Source: Amycolatopsis vastitatis (GTDB taxonomy: Bacteria > Actinomycetota > Actinomycetes > Mycobacteriales > Pseudonocardiaceae). From it: 64,000 nt of DNA. The stretch spans positions 496,001-560,000 of the forward strand of contig NZ_NMUL01000007.1 in assembly GCF_002234595.1 (NCBI RefSeq), read 5' to 3'. The position numbers and the translations under genes were made by a program. Of this stretch, positions 48,803 through 57,606 are shown piece after piece. Positions within the stretch are counted from its first letter, which is position 1, and each line of letters starts with the position of its first letter. The notes under the pieces were generated by a model, which searched no databases, had not been told where the DNA came from, and saw nothing but the letters and a program-made list of their open reading frames with translations.

Positions 48803-50341
48803 TCAGCGCGACCGCGACGCCAGCGGTTTGTCCTTGACGAACCAGCTCAGGCAGAAGGCCGCCAGTGCGACGGCCGCGGCGACGAGGCACACTCCGCGCG
48901 TCGCGGCCGTACACGCGTTCAGGACGGTCTCCTGGAGCGCGGGTGGCAGCGTGTGCAACAGCGCTACGTTGGGCGCGGCACCGTTGACGACGTGGGCGCC
49001 GGACGCGCCGCCGAGCTGCGCGGACATGATCCCGGTGAGGATCGCGCCGAACACCGCGGTGCCGACGGTTCCGCTGAAGGACTGGAAGAACGTCACCGAC
49101 GAGCTGGCGACCCCTATTTGCCCCGGTGGCGCGGAGTTCTGGATCGCCGTGGACAGCACGGTCATCGTGGAGCCGATGCCCAGACCCACGACGGCCAGCG
49201 GCGCCGCGAGGGACCAGGAGGTGCTGGCGCGGTCGAGGGTGCTCAACAGCAGCAGCCCGGTGGTGGCCAGTGCGGTGCCGGTCAGCAGGAAGACCCGGTA
49301 CCGGCCCAGCCGCGGGATCAGCCTGCCGACGACGAGCGAGGACACCACCATGCCCGCCGACAGCGGGATCAGCGACAGCCCGGCCGCGGTCGGCCCGAGG
49401 CCACCGACCAGCTGCAGGAACAGCGTCACGTACAGGATCGTCCCGATCAGCAGGCCGTTGGTGCCGAGGAACACCACGACGTTGCCCACCGCGAAGGTCC
49501 GGTCGGTGAACAGCCGCAGCGGCACGATGGGCTCCGCGGCCCTGGTCTCCTGCCGGAGGAACGCGGCGAGCAGGACGACCGCGGCGGTCACCAGGCCCAG
49601 GATCAGCGGCGAGGTCCACGGGTACTTCTGGCCGCCCCACGAGATCGCGAGCAGGCCGGTGCTCAGGCCACCGACGAGCAACGCCGCGCCCAGGTAGTCC
49701 ACCCGGTGCTCGCGGCGCCGGTGCGGGACCTTGAACGCCACGCCGACGAGGATCATCGCCAGCACGCCGAAGGGCATGTTGACGTAGAAGGCCCAGCGCC
49801 AGCTGGTGGTGAGACCGAAGAAGGAGTGGGACTGGGCCAGGAAACCGCCGACGAGCGGGCCGACCACGCTGGAGCTGCCGTAGATCAGCACGAACAGCGA
49901 CATGTACCGGCTGCGCTCGCGCGGTGGCACCAGGTCTCCCACGATCGCGATGAACGACACGGTCAGCCCGCCCGCGCCCAGCCCCTGCACCGCCCGGGCG
50001 GCGATCAGTTCGACCATGCCGCCCGCCAGCCCGGCGAACGCCGAGCCCACCAGAAAGCAGGTGAGCGCGAAAAAGTAGGCGGGCTTGCGCCCGTAGAGGT
50101 CGGAAACCTTGCCGTACAAGGGGTTGGTGGAGGTGGACAGCAGCAAGTAGGCGGTGGTCATCCAGGGCAGGTACCGCACCCCGTCCTGACCACCGATGTC
50201 CTGCACGATCTTCAGCGACGCCGTGCCGACCACGGTCTGGTCCAGTGCGGCCAGCAGCGCGGAACAGCACACGCCGGCGAGGGTCAGCGCCAGCATGGCG
50301 CGGGGCACTGTCCGCTGGTCCGTTCCGGTGAGCTCGCTCAT
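48803..50341 (-). CDS. MFS drug transporter, DHA2 family (14 helices)
   Basis: 512 residues. Motif A-like NPLYGKVSDLYGRKPAYF lies after helix 2, and helix 1 has LLAALDQTVVGTAS. LGAGGLTVSFIAIVGDLVPP is typical of EmrB/QacA members. Fourteen hydrophobic segments can be counted. Presumably exports the cluster's antibiotic by proton antiport and so contributes to self-resistance. Its start overlaps the upstream MarR stop by 4 bases, so regulator and exporter form one unit. Confidence 0.93.
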   Translation of the reverse strand: MSELTGTDQRTVPRAMLALTLAGVCCSALLAALDQTVVGTASLKIVQDIGGQDGVRYLPWMTTAYLLLSTSTNPLYGKVSDLYGRKPAYFFALTCFLVGSAFAGLAGGMVELIAARAVQGLGAGGLTVSFIAIVGDLVPPRERSRYMSLFVLIYGSSSVVGPLVGGFLAQSHSFFGLTTSWRWAFYVNMPFGVLAMILVGVAFKVPHRRREHRVDYLGAALLVGGLSTGLLAISWGGQKYPWTSPLILGLVTAAVVLLAAFLRQETRAAEPIVPLRLFTDRTFAVGNVVVFLGTNGLLIGTILYVTLFLQLVGGLGPTAAGLSLIPLSAGMVVSSLVVGRLIPRLGRYRVFLLTGTALATTGLLLLSTLDRASTSWSLAAPLAVVGLGIGSTMTVLSTAIQNSAPPGQIGVASSSVTFFQSFSGTVGTAVFGAILTGIMSAQLGGASGAHVVNGAAPNVALLHTLPPALQETVLNACTAATRGVCLVAAAVALAAFCLSWFVKDKPLASRSR

Positions 50342-50808
50342 GACCGCTCCCTCCGCACCCGGGCGGGACGGCGGGGGCGGGGCCGCCGGGCCATGGACTC
50401 GCCGAGCCGGGTGAGCAGCGTCGTCAGCCGCGCCACGTCCTCGGGCGTCCAATCGTCGAGCAGCTCGCCGTAGATCCGGACGATGGCTTCGCGGAACTCC
50501 CGCAGCTGCGCGAACCCCGCCGGCAGGACCTCCACCCGCCAGGACCGGCCGTCGTCGGGGTCGGCGACCAGCCGGATCGCCCCGGCGGATTCGAGCGCCT
50601 GGAGGTGGCGGCTCACCATCGACCGGTGCAGCTGCAGTTCCTCGGCAACCTCCGACGGGCGGAGGTGTGCCCGCTGTGCCGCGAGGGAGAGGAGACCGAT
50701 GGAGACCCCGTCGAGCTCGGTCTCGGTCCGGCTGAGCGCGCGGCTCTGCTGGCGGATGAACGACAGGGCCTGGAAGAGGTCCCAGAAGCGATCGGTAGTT
50801 GCATCCAT
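50338..50808 (-). CDS. MarR family regulator of the exporter
   Basis: 156 residues. Winged HTH: RPSEVAEELQLHRSMVSRHL, then GAIRLVADPDDGRSWRVEVL as wing; C terminus Arg/Pro-rich. It is upstream of and coupled to the DHA2 exporter. The gap to the next gene upstream (36 bases) contains a perfect palindrome that overlaps the probable -10. Likely represses the marR-exporter unit until the product or an intermediate binds. Confidence 0.9.
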   Translation of the reverse strand: MDATTDRFWDLFQALSFIRQQSRALSRTETELDGVSIGLLSLAAQRAHLRPSEVAEELQLHRSMVSRHLQALESAGAIRLVADPDDGRSWRVEVLPAGFAQLREFREAIVRIYGELLDDWTPEDVARLTTLLTRLGESMARRPRPRRPARVRRERS

Positions 50809-50809
50809 G

Positions 50810-50833
50810 AATCAACTATATAAGTAGTTGATT
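50810..50833. promoter_or_regulatory. Operator of the marR-exporter unit
   Basis: AATCAACTA (50810-50818) and TAGTTGATT (50825-50833) are exact inverted repeats around TATAAG. A further TAGTTG half-site is at 50796-50801 inside the start of marR. The AT-rich centre can serve as the -10 of the leftward promoter. Confidence 0.8.
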
Positions 50834-50844
50834 GACGCCAGCAA

Positions 50845-51828
50845 CTACATTCCGGCCCAGACCGCCGTCTCCCGGATCCGGTCGACCAGGGCCGCCTGCC
50901 GGAGGATCGCCCCACCGCCCAGGTCGCAGGCCCGCCCTTCGCGGACCGCGAGCACGAAGGCCCGCAGCACCTCCGCGAACTGGTCGCGCGGCGCCACCAC
51001 CTTCTCCGTCGTGCTCCCCCGCCGTTCGACCAGGATCCGGGGTGCGTGGTCCGGCGGCGGGGTGAACGCGCGGTCGACGACCAGCCGGCCCTGGCTGCCC
51101 CACAGCTCGTACGCGCAGCGGTAGGACGACTCCAGCCCGAACGCCAGCTGCGCGCTGACCCCGGCGCTGGTGACCAGCAACGCGGTGCCGCTGAGGTCGA
51201 CGGCCCGCCGGAGGTCGTACCGGGCGGTGGCCGCCACCACGTCCAGTTCCGGCCCCAGGAACAGCTGCGCCGCGCGCACGGGATAGCCGCCGAGGTCGGT
51301 GAGCGCACCCCCGGCCGGGGCCGGCCGGTACCGGATGTCGCCGTCCGGCCGCGGCGGCACGCCGAACACGCCGGTGAACCCGCGCAGCTCGCCGAGCACG
51401 CCGTCGCCGAGCAGCCGCCGGACCTCGGCGTGCAGCGGGTGCCGCACGAACATGTAGTTCTCCAGCAGCACCAAGCCACGGCGGCCGGCGAGCGCCACCA
51501 GCGACGCCGCGGCGGCCGCGGTGGTCGCCAGCGGTTTCTCGGCGAGCACGTGCTTCCCGGCCCGCAGCGCCGCGCCGACCCACTCGGCGTGCAGGCCGGG
51601 CGGGAGCGGCACGTAGACCGCCTCCACGTCCGGCCGGGCGAGCACCTGCTCATACCCCTCGACCGGTTCGCCGCCGAACTCCGCGGCGAACCGCGCCGCC
51701 CGCGCCCGGTCGCGGCCGGCGACCGCGACCAGCCGGATCCCCGGCGTGGCCACGACGGCGGGCAGCATGCGGCGCCAGGCGATATCGGCGCAGCCGAGCA
51801 CGGCGATCCGCAACGGCCCATCAGCCAA
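50845..51828 (-). CDS. NDP-hexose 3-ketoreductase-like Gfo/Idh/MocA oxidoreductase
   Basis: 327 residues from a TTG at 51828 with GGAG 10 bases upstream; a later TTG at 51813 is possible. Rossmann start RIAVLGCADIAWRRML, then the family motif HVLAEKPLATT and catalytic-region DLGGYPVRAAQLFLG. Paired with the NDP-hexose 2,3-dehydratase at 58867-60300, it would reduce the 3-keto intermediate to give a 2,6-dideoxyhexose. Overlaps panD by 8 bases. Confidence 0.85.
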   Translation of the reverse strand: MADGPLRIAVLGCADIAWRRMLPAVVATPGIRLVAVAGRDRARAARFAAEFGGEPVEGYEQVLARPDVEAVYVPLPPGLHAEWVGAALRAGKHVLAEKPLATTAAAAASLVALAGRRGLVLLENYMFVRHPLHAEVRRLLGDGVLGELRGFTGVFGVPPRPDGDIRYRPAPAGGALTDLGGYPVRAAQLFLGPELDVVAATARYDLRRAVDLSGTALLVTSAGVSAQLAFGLESSYRCAYELWGSQGRLVVDRAFTPPPDHAPRILVERRGSTTEKVVAPRDQFAEVLRAFVLAVREGRACDLGGGAILRQAALVDRIRETAVWAGM

Positions 51829-52174
51829 CGGGGGTGTTCTCCTCGTCCACGATGACGATGTTCGGCACCAGCTCGTCCACTTCGGACTCGGCGATGTCCA
51901 CGAAGGTCAGGATGATGACCTTGTCCCCGCGGTGCACCAGCCGCGCCGCGGCGCCGTTGAGGCAGATCTCGCCCGGCTCGCCGACGATCGCGTAGGTGGT
52001 GAAGCGGGCGCCGTTGTCGATGTCGAGGACGACGACCTCCTCGAACTCGCGGATGTCGGCCTTGCGCAGCAGCGCGGGATCGATGGAGATCGACCCGACG
52101 TAGTTCAGGTCGGATCCCGTCACCACCGCGCGGTGGATCTTCGACTTCAGCATCCGCCGACGGAACTCGGGCAT
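51821..52174 (-). CDS. panD: Aspartate 1-decarboxylase (PanD) inside the polyketide cluster
   Basis: 117 residues, close to the family length. The self-cleavage site Gly-Ser is in NYVGSISIDPALL and would generate the pyruvoyl cofactor. KSKIHRAVVTGSDL, FTTYAIVGEPGEICLNGAAA and GDKVIILTFVD match the double-psi barrel. It makes beta-alanine from aspartate. Located between glycosyltransferase and sugar ketoreductase genes rather than with pantothenate genes, so it probably supplies beta-alanine for the secondary metabolite. Confidence 0.93.
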   Translation of the reverse strand: MPEFRRRMLKSKIHRAVVTGSDLNYVGSISIDPALLRKADIREFEEVVVLDIDNGARFTTYAIVGEPGEICLNGAAARLVHRGDKVIILTFVDIAESEVDELVPNIVIVDEENTPVG

Positions 52175-52184
52175 CTCCCACTCC

Positions 52185-53318
52185 TCATCTCGAACCGGAT
52201 CCGGTCAGTTCCTCCAGGACGCCGACCACCTCGGCCGGCGACGGCTGCGCCGCCATCTCCGCGCCGTGGCGGGCGGCCGCGGACCGATAGGACTCGTGCG
52301 TCAGCAGCTCCCCCGCCGCCTCCCGGAGCGCGTCCGGGTGGCAGGACTCCGGTGCCAGGCAGCGTCCGGCACCGGAGCGGGTGAGCAGCTCCGCGTTGAA
52401 TCCCTGATCCGCGATCTGCGGCACGACGAGGTGCGGGATGCCCGCGTGCAGCGCGGTCAGCACGGTGCCCGCCCCGCCCTGCGACACGAGCAGGTCGCAG
52501 CCGGGCAACACGAGCTGCAACGGCGGCGAGTCCGCCACCCGCACTCCGGCGCCGCCAGGGGCGACGTCCCCGGTGACGTCGCCGACCACCACCTCCGCGG
52601 CGATCCCGCGCAACGCGTCGACGACCTGCGGCACCCCTACCGCGGCCTCGCCGAGCCGCGGCACCGTGCCGCCCCAGGTCACGCAGATCCGGGGCCGCGG
52701 CGCCGGTTCCCGCACCCAGCTCGGTTCCAGCACGTTGCCGTTGAAGGGGACGTAGCGCACCGCCTGCCGCCGGTAGTCCGCGGGTACGCGCAGCGCGGCC
52801 GGGCACGGGTCGAGGGTGAGCGTCCCCAGCAGGTCCACTTCGCCGAGCCCGTACCGGTCGAGCACGCCGGACAGCGCTTCCCCCGCGCTCGCGCCGGAAC
52901 CCCTTGCGCGGTAACCGAAATCCGGGCCGAGGAGGTGCCGGACGGCGGGCACGCCGAGCACGGCCGCCAGCAGCGGCCCGGCCTGCGCGGCCGGGCTGAA
53001 CAGCACCAGGTCCGGCCGCCAGTGCCCGGCCAGCGCCACCAGGCCGTCCATCGCGGACGCGGTGACCTCCGCCCGTGCCGCGAGCGCCTCACGCCGCCCG
53101 TCGACCGCCAGGCCCGCGGCCATCCGCCGGAACAGGCCGGGGAAGTCCACCTCCCGGCCGACCTCGCAGCCGACGAGCCCGGTGCGCCGCAGCAGCCCGG
53201 CTCCCCCGGGCTGCACCGCCACCCGCACGTCGTGCCCGGCGGCGACCAGCGCCCAGGCCACCGGCACCAGCGGGAAGCAGTGCGAGGGCCACGCCCAGGT
53301 CGTGACGAGGACCCGCAT
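52185..53318 (-). CDS. GT1 family glycosyltransferase
   Basis: 377 residues of the GT-B fold used by antibiotic glycosyltransferases. N-terminal acceptor domain begins MRVLVTTWAWPSHCFPLVPV; the donor domain has ICVTWGGTVPRLG and CDLLVSQGGAGTVLTALHAG followed by HLVVPQIADQGFNAELLTRSGAG. Likely transfers the cluster's deoxysugar to the polyketide. Ends 10 bases before panD and starts 5 bases after the AsnB-like gene. Confidence 0.93.
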   Translation of the reverse strand: MRVLVTTWAWPSHCFPLVPVAWALVAAGHDVRVAVQPGGAGLLRRTGLVGCEVGREVDFPGLFRRMAAGLAVDGRREALAARAEVTASAMDGLVALAGHWRPDLVLFSPAAQAGPLLAAVLGVPAVRHLLGPDFGYRARGSGASAGEALSGVLDRYGLGEVDLLGTLTLDPCPAALRVPADYRRQAVRYVPFNGNVLEPSWVREPAPRPRICVTWGGTVPRLGEAAVGVPQVVDALRGIAAEVVVGDVTGDVAPGGAGVRVADSPPLQLVLPGCDLLVSQGGAGTVLTALHAGIPHLVVPQIADQGFNAELLTRSGAGRCLAPESCHPDALREAAGELLTHESYRSAAARHGAEMAAQPSPAEVVGVLEELTGSGSR

Positions 53319-53323
53319 CCCGG

Positions 53324-55198
53324 TCAGACCTCGACCGACACGCCGTAGGTGGTGATCCACTCGTCGAGCTGCAGGAGCATCTCCACGTGACTGCGTTTGG
53401 CCCACGCCTGTCCCGCGGACACCTTGTCGCCCGGCCACAGCGCGGCCGGGTTCGCCGCGGTCTCCCGCACGGCGTCCAGGTCGACGAACTCGGAGATCGC
53501 GGTGTCCGGCCGGGAGATCATCCGGCTGAGCTCGGCGCACAGCGCGGCCGGGTACCCGGCGTCCTGCGGCACCGGGTACGGCGACTTCTGCCGGTCGAGG
53601 ATGGACTGCGGCAGCAGGTCGGCCACCGCGGCACGCAGCAGCCCCTTCTCCCGCTTGTCCCGGATCTTCATCGACCACGGGATGTTGTAGACGTACTCGG
53701 TCAGCCGGTGGTCGGTGAAGGGCAGCCGCATCTCCAGCCCGGCCGACATCGCGATCGTCTCGTCGTGCGGCAGCAGGGTGCCCAGCCAGTTCTTCAGGTG
53801 GATCATGAACAGGTCACGCATCACGCGCTCGGTGCCGGACTCGCCGGGCAGGTGCTCCACCTGGCTCACCGTCTCCCGGTACCGCTGCGCGCTGTAGCCG
53901 GGGATGTCGAGCTTGTCCAGCAGGCCGGGCTTGAGCATGCCGCCGCCCAGCCCCGCGGTCGGGGCGCCGGCGTCGAGCGCGGCGAGCGCGACCCACGGCA
54001 GGTTCTTCGACTTCACGACCCCCGGGTGGTGCACCCAGCCCATGCCGCCGAAGAACGAGTCCGCCCCGTCGCCCTGCAGCACACTGCTCGTCCGCCGCCC
54101 CACTTCGCGCAGGAACAGGTAGTAGGAGGTGTTCATGTTGCCCAGCGGGTTCGGGATCTCCTTGGCCCGCAGCACCGCCGTGCGCGCCAGCGGGTCGAGC
54201 AGGTCCGCGGTGCGCAGCACGATCTCGGTGTGGTCGGTGTGGCAGGCGTCCACCATCTCCCGCACGTAGGGCAGGTCGGGGCTGTGCCACACCTCGTTGG
54301 CCTGGAACTCCTCGCGGTCGTCGCCGAAGCGGACGGTGTAGGTGCGGACGGGGGCGTCTTCGGGCCGCCCCCGCGAGACGAAGGCGGTCAGCGTGCTGGA
54401 GTCGACCCCGCCGGAGAGCAGCACGTCGGGCACGGCGAAGGTGGGCAGGCTCATGGTCTGCTCGAGCAGAGCGCGCACGGTGGCCACGGTGGCGTCCATG
54501 TCGTCCTCGTGCTCCCGCGTTTCGGGTGCCCAGTACTGGTGCTCGGAGATCCCGGTGGCGCCGATGCGGACGAACGACGCCGGTTTGACCGCGCGCATCC
54601 CCTTGAACACGGCGTGCCCGGGGGTGCCGGCGTAGGCCATCAGCTCACGCAGCCCGTCCGCGTCGACGGCCGCGCGCAGCCACGGATGCACCAGCAGCGC
54701 CTTGCGCTCGGAGGCGAACACCGCGCCCGCCTCGGTCTCCGCGTAGAACAGGGGCTTGAGCCCGACGCGGTCACGCACCAGGATCGCCTGCTGCTCGCGC
54801 TCGTCCCACAGCGCGATCGCGTACATGCCCACCAGCCGGGTCACGAAACCGCTTCCCCACTCCAGGTAGGCGTGGAACAGCAGCTCCGCCACGGCGCCGC
54901 CGGTGAGCCGGTGGCCGCGGCCGGCGAGGTCGGCCCGCAGCTCGTCGGCGTTGTAGACCTCGCCGTCGAACACCACGGCGCCCAGCAGCCGGCCGTCGGC
55001 GCGCACCTCGAACGGCTGCGCGCCGGTGTTCGAGGTGCCGGCCACGAGCCGCCGGAACCCCAGCAGGGCGTGCTCGCCACGCCAGATCCCCTCCTCGTCG
55101 GGTCCGCGCGCGGCCATCGCTCCGACCATGGACCGCAGCACCGCGTCCTCCCGGCTCAGGTCACGGTCCCGGTGCACCCACCCAGCGATCGCGGACAT
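53324..55198 (-). CDS. Asparagine synthetase-like amide ligase lacking the glutaminase cysteine
   Basis: 624 residues. The ATG at 55198 gives MSAIAGWVHRD, whereas glutamine-using class II enzymes begin Met-Cys-Gly-Ile. The Cys nucleophile is therefore replaced by Ser, and the usual Gly by Ala. The synthetase half is intact: PP-loop LLSGGVDSSTLTAF near 262, and QGDGADSFFGGMGW. So it should adenylate a carboxylate and accept ammonia or another amine, as amide ligases in polyphenol and xanthone clusters and beta-lactam synthetase do. The PanD next door points to beta-alanine as an amine candidate. Confidence 0.9.
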   Translation of the reverse strand: MSAIAGWVHRDRDLSREDAVLRSMVGAMAARGPDEEGIWRGEHALLGFRRLVAGTSNTGAQPFEVRADGRLLGAVVFDGEVYNADELRADLAGRGHRLTGGAVAELLFHAYLEWGSGFVTRLVGMYAIALWDEREQQAILVRDRVGLKPLFYAETEAGAVFASERKALLVHPWLRAAVDADGLRELMAYAGTPGHAVFKGMRAVKPASFVRIGATGISEHQYWAPETREHEDDMDATVATVRALLEQTMSLPTFAVPDVLLSGGVDSSTLTAFVSRGRPEDAPVRTYTVRFGDDREEFQANEVWHSPDLPYVREMVDACHTDHTEIVLRTADLLDPLARTAVLRAKEIPNPLGNMNTSYYLFLREVGRRTSSVLQGDGADSFFGGMGWVHHPGVVKSKNLPWVALAALDAGAPTAGLGGGMLKPGLLDKLDIPGYSAQRYRETVSQVEHLPGESGTERVMRDLFMIHLKNWLGTLLPHDETIAMSAGLEMRLPFTDHRLTEYVYNIPWSMKIRDKREKGLLRAAVADLLPQSILDRQKSPYPVPQDAGYPAALCAELSRMISRPDTAISEFVDLDAVRETAANPAALWPGDKVSAGQAWAKRSHVEMLLQLDEWITTYGVSVEV

Positions 55199-55560
55199 CG
55201 GCGGCACTCCTTCACGTGTTCGGCGTTGGCGCGGGCCAGCCTCGGGCCCGGCAGTCCAGGACCACTCGAAGCCCGGTCGATCACCGGCACTAACCGCGCG
55301 ACACGCCCGGAAACGCTTGCCAGGAGTGTCCAACTGCATCCGTCGGCGTCGACGACCACCGGGTCACCCTTTTGGACCTTTACGACAACATGTGGGTAAG
55401 AAACCATCGATCTCACGATCGGAACGGGCGGGATTCACATTGCGTTCCTCGCCGACGCGCCCCTGGTGCCGTTCATTCCGCCTCCGCCCGGCGGAAGCGG
55501 CCCGGGACTCGACGCTGGAGGAGCACATGCGACGACTGGGGAACCGCCCGCTCCATGCAC

Positions 55561-55587
55561 CCGATCCGAACGTTTCGGACGGATCGG
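55561..55587. promoter_or_regulatory. Operator-like inverted repeat upstream of the SARP gene
   Basis: CCGATCCGAACG and CGGACGGATCGG pair at 10 of 12 positions around TTT. TCGGAC occurs twice, at 55575 and 55584, 9 bases apart, and GGAC-N5-GTCC follows. Could bind the SARP or another regulator. Confidence 0.5.
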
Positions 55588-55620
55588 ACATTTCGTCCAA
55601 AATGACGGCGAAATGCCCGT

Positions 55621-55648
55621 TTCACGGGGGAAGTTCACACGCTATGAT
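55621..55648 (+). promoter_or_regulatory. Probable promoter of the SARP gene
   Basis: -35 TTCACG (55621-55626), 16-base spacer, -10 TATGAT (55643-55648). TTCAC repeats at 55634, 13 bases after the first. The SARP ATG follows 15 bases after the -10, leaving a very short leader. Confidence 0.55.
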
Positions 55649-55663
55649 CACTGGGGATGATCC

Positions 55664-57586
55664 ATGCATTTCCGCATTCTCGGTCCACTCGAGGTAAAAG
55701 GGAAAATATATTCCCTCACCCCTCAGGCGCCCAAATTGAGAAGTGTTCTCGCGGCATTATTACTCAATTACAACAAGTCCGTTTACACGGATTCACTCAT
55801 CGATGAACTGTGGAATGCGGACCCGCCGGCGAGCTGCCACACGACCTTGCAAACCTACATCTACCAGCTGCGCAAGATCTTCGCCGTGGAAACCGCCAGG
55901 AGCGGGCCGCTGGCCAGCATCGTGACACGCCCGGCCGGATACGCCATCGAACTGGACCCCGTCGACTTCGACCTGCACGTGTTCACGCAGCTGGCGGAGC
56001 GGGGCAACCTCGCGCTGGAGGCCGGCGACCCGCAACTGGCCGCCGAACGCCTGCGCCAGGCGCTCGAGCTGTGGCGTGACGTCGCGCTGGCCGACGTGCA
56101 GCGCGGGCTGCTGCTCCAGGCGCACAGCGCGCGCCTGGAGGAAGAACGCCTGCGCACGCTGGAAAGCCGCATCGAAGCCGATCTGCAGCTCGCCCGGCAC
56201 CGCAGGCTCGCCAGCGAACTGCGGTCGCTGACCATCCAGCACCCGCTGCACGAGGGTTTCCACGCGAAACTGATGCTCTCGCTGTACCGGTCGCACCGGC
56301 GGCACGAAGCTCTGCAGACCTACCAGCGGCTGCGCGAAACACTGGACCGGGAGCTGGGCATCGACCCGAACACCGAACTCCAGCAGCTCCAGCACGCCAT
56401 CCTCAACGCCGACCGGTCGCTGGACGCCGTGCCACCGCGGGAATCGGTCGAGGTGACCGCCGTGCCGGCGGTGCCGGCCCAGCTGCCAAGGGACACCGGC
56501 GACTTCACCGGCCGGGGCGAGGAGCTCGCGGCGCTGGGGGCCCTGCTCGGCGGTGATACCCCCGACGACGCGACGGCCGTGCCGATCGCACTGGTGACCG
56601 GCGCGATCGGCAGCGGCAAGACCGCCTTCCTCGTGCACGCCGGCCACCGGCTGCGGGCGCGTTACCCCGACGGCCAGTTCTTCGTCGACATGCGGGGCAG
56701 TCGTACGGAGCCGGCGGAACCCGCCCAGGTGCTCGAGGAGATGCTGCGCGCGCTGGGAGTCCGGCCACAGCACGTGCCGGGGACACTCGACGAGCGCAGC
56801 AGGCTGTTCCGCAGCCTGGTCAGCGACCGGCGCGTGCTCATCGTCCTCGACGACGTCGCCTCCGCCGCGCAGGTCGGCCCGCTGCTGCCCGGCAGCCCGC
56901 GTGGCGCCGTGCTGATCAGCAGCAGGCTGCCCATGCCCGAACTGCCCGGCGCGCTGTCGATCGAGCTGGGTGAGCTGCCGTACGACGCCGCGCTGTCGCT
57001 GCTCGCCGCGAGCGTCGGGGACGATCGCGTGACCGCGGACCCCGTCTCCGCCGCCGCGCTGGTGCGGCTGTTCGGGCGGCTGCCACTGGCCGTGCGGGCC
57101 GTCGGCACGCGGCTGCGCGCCGCACCCTCCGAGTCCCCGGCCGCGCTGGTCACCAAGCTCACCGACCACCCGTGGCCGCTGAGCGAGCTGCGCGTCCGCC
57201 ACTACGACGTGCGCACCGAGCTGGACGAGACCTGCCGGCAGCTCGACGAGCAGCACCGGGCGGCGCTGCGGTGGCTCGCGCTGCGCCAGGAGCAGACCTT
57301 CGACGCCCATTCCGCGGTGCGGTTCCTGCGGATCCACGACGCGCGGGCGGACCTGCGGTTGCTCGGCGGGCTCCACGACGCCGGGCTGCTCCAGCTCGGC
57401 CACCGCCACGACGAAGCCGGGCCGCGGTACCGGCTGCCCGAGCTGGTCCGGCTGTACGCGCAGGACCAGCACAGCGGCCCCGGACCGGCCGAGGAGGTGC
57501 CGCAGCAGCGGGAAGCCTTGCGGGGCCATGGTTTTCGACCCGCGTCCGACGTCTCGTGGATCGCCGCCCGGCAGGATCCGCCGTAG
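55664..57586 (+). CDS. SARP family activator with NB-ARC domain (AfsR-like, lacking the long TPR tail)
   Basis: 640 residues. An OmpR-like winged helix (1-95, MHFRILGPLEVKGKIYSL, SVYTDSLIDELWNADPP) precedes the bacterial activator domain (about 98-245, including TLDRELGIDPNTELQQL). An NB-ARC ATPase follows, with P-loop GAIGSGKTAFL near 315 and Walker B RVLIVLDDV near 392. The chain stops near 640, without the TPR half of AfsR-type proteins. Pathway-specific SARPs bind direct repeats near promoters and switch on polyketide genes; this is the probable cluster activator. Confidence 0.93.
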   Translation: MHFRILGPLEVKGKIYSLTPQAPKLRSVLAALLLNYNKSVYTDSLIDELWNADPPASCHTTLQTYIYQLRKIFAVETARSGPLASIVTRPAGYAIELDPVDFDLHVFTQLAERGNLALEAGDPQLAAERLRQALELWRDVALADVQRGLLLQAHSARLEEERLRTLESRIEADLQLARHRRLASELRSLTIQHPLHEGFHAKLMLSLYRSHRRHEALQTYQRLRETLDRELGIDPNTELQQLQHAILNADRSLDAVPPRESVEVTAVPAVPAQLPRDTGDFTGRGEELAALGALLGGDTPDDATAVPIALVTGAIGSGKTAFLVHAGHRLRARYPDGQFFVDMRGSRTEPAEPAQVLEEMLRALGVRPQHVPGTLDERSRLFRSLVSDRRVLIVLDDVASAAQVGPLLPGSPRGAVLISSRLPMPELPGALSIELGELPYDAALSLLAASVGDDRVTADPVSAAALVRLFGRLPLAVRAVGTRLRAAPSESPAALVTKLTDHPWPLSELRVRHYDVRTELDETCRQLDEQHRAALRWLALRQEQTFDAHSAVRFLRIHDARADLRLLGGLHDAGLLQLGHRHDEAGPRYRLPELVRLYAQDQHSGPGPAEEVPQQREALRGHGFRPASDVSWIAARQDPP

Positions 57587-57606
57587 CGACGAGGAAAGGG
57601 AAACAC

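Larger units (their letters stand above)
55199..55663. promoter_or_regulatory. Divergent control region between the amide ligase and SARP genes
   Basis: 465 bases with no convincing gene. It contains the palindrome at 55561-55587, the probable SARP promoter at 55621-55648 and, somewhere, the promoter of the leftward tailoring genes. Confidence 0.6.

Noticed and set aside
50338..50808. marR at 50 kb being co-transcribed with the upstream sugar reductase only
   Set aside because: The palindrome and -10-like sequence in the 36-base gap argue for its own promoter, though read-through remains possible.
53324..55198. Ordinary asparagine synthetase (asnB)
   Set aside because: The N-terminal Cys is missing and the gene lies in a polyketide tailoring operon.
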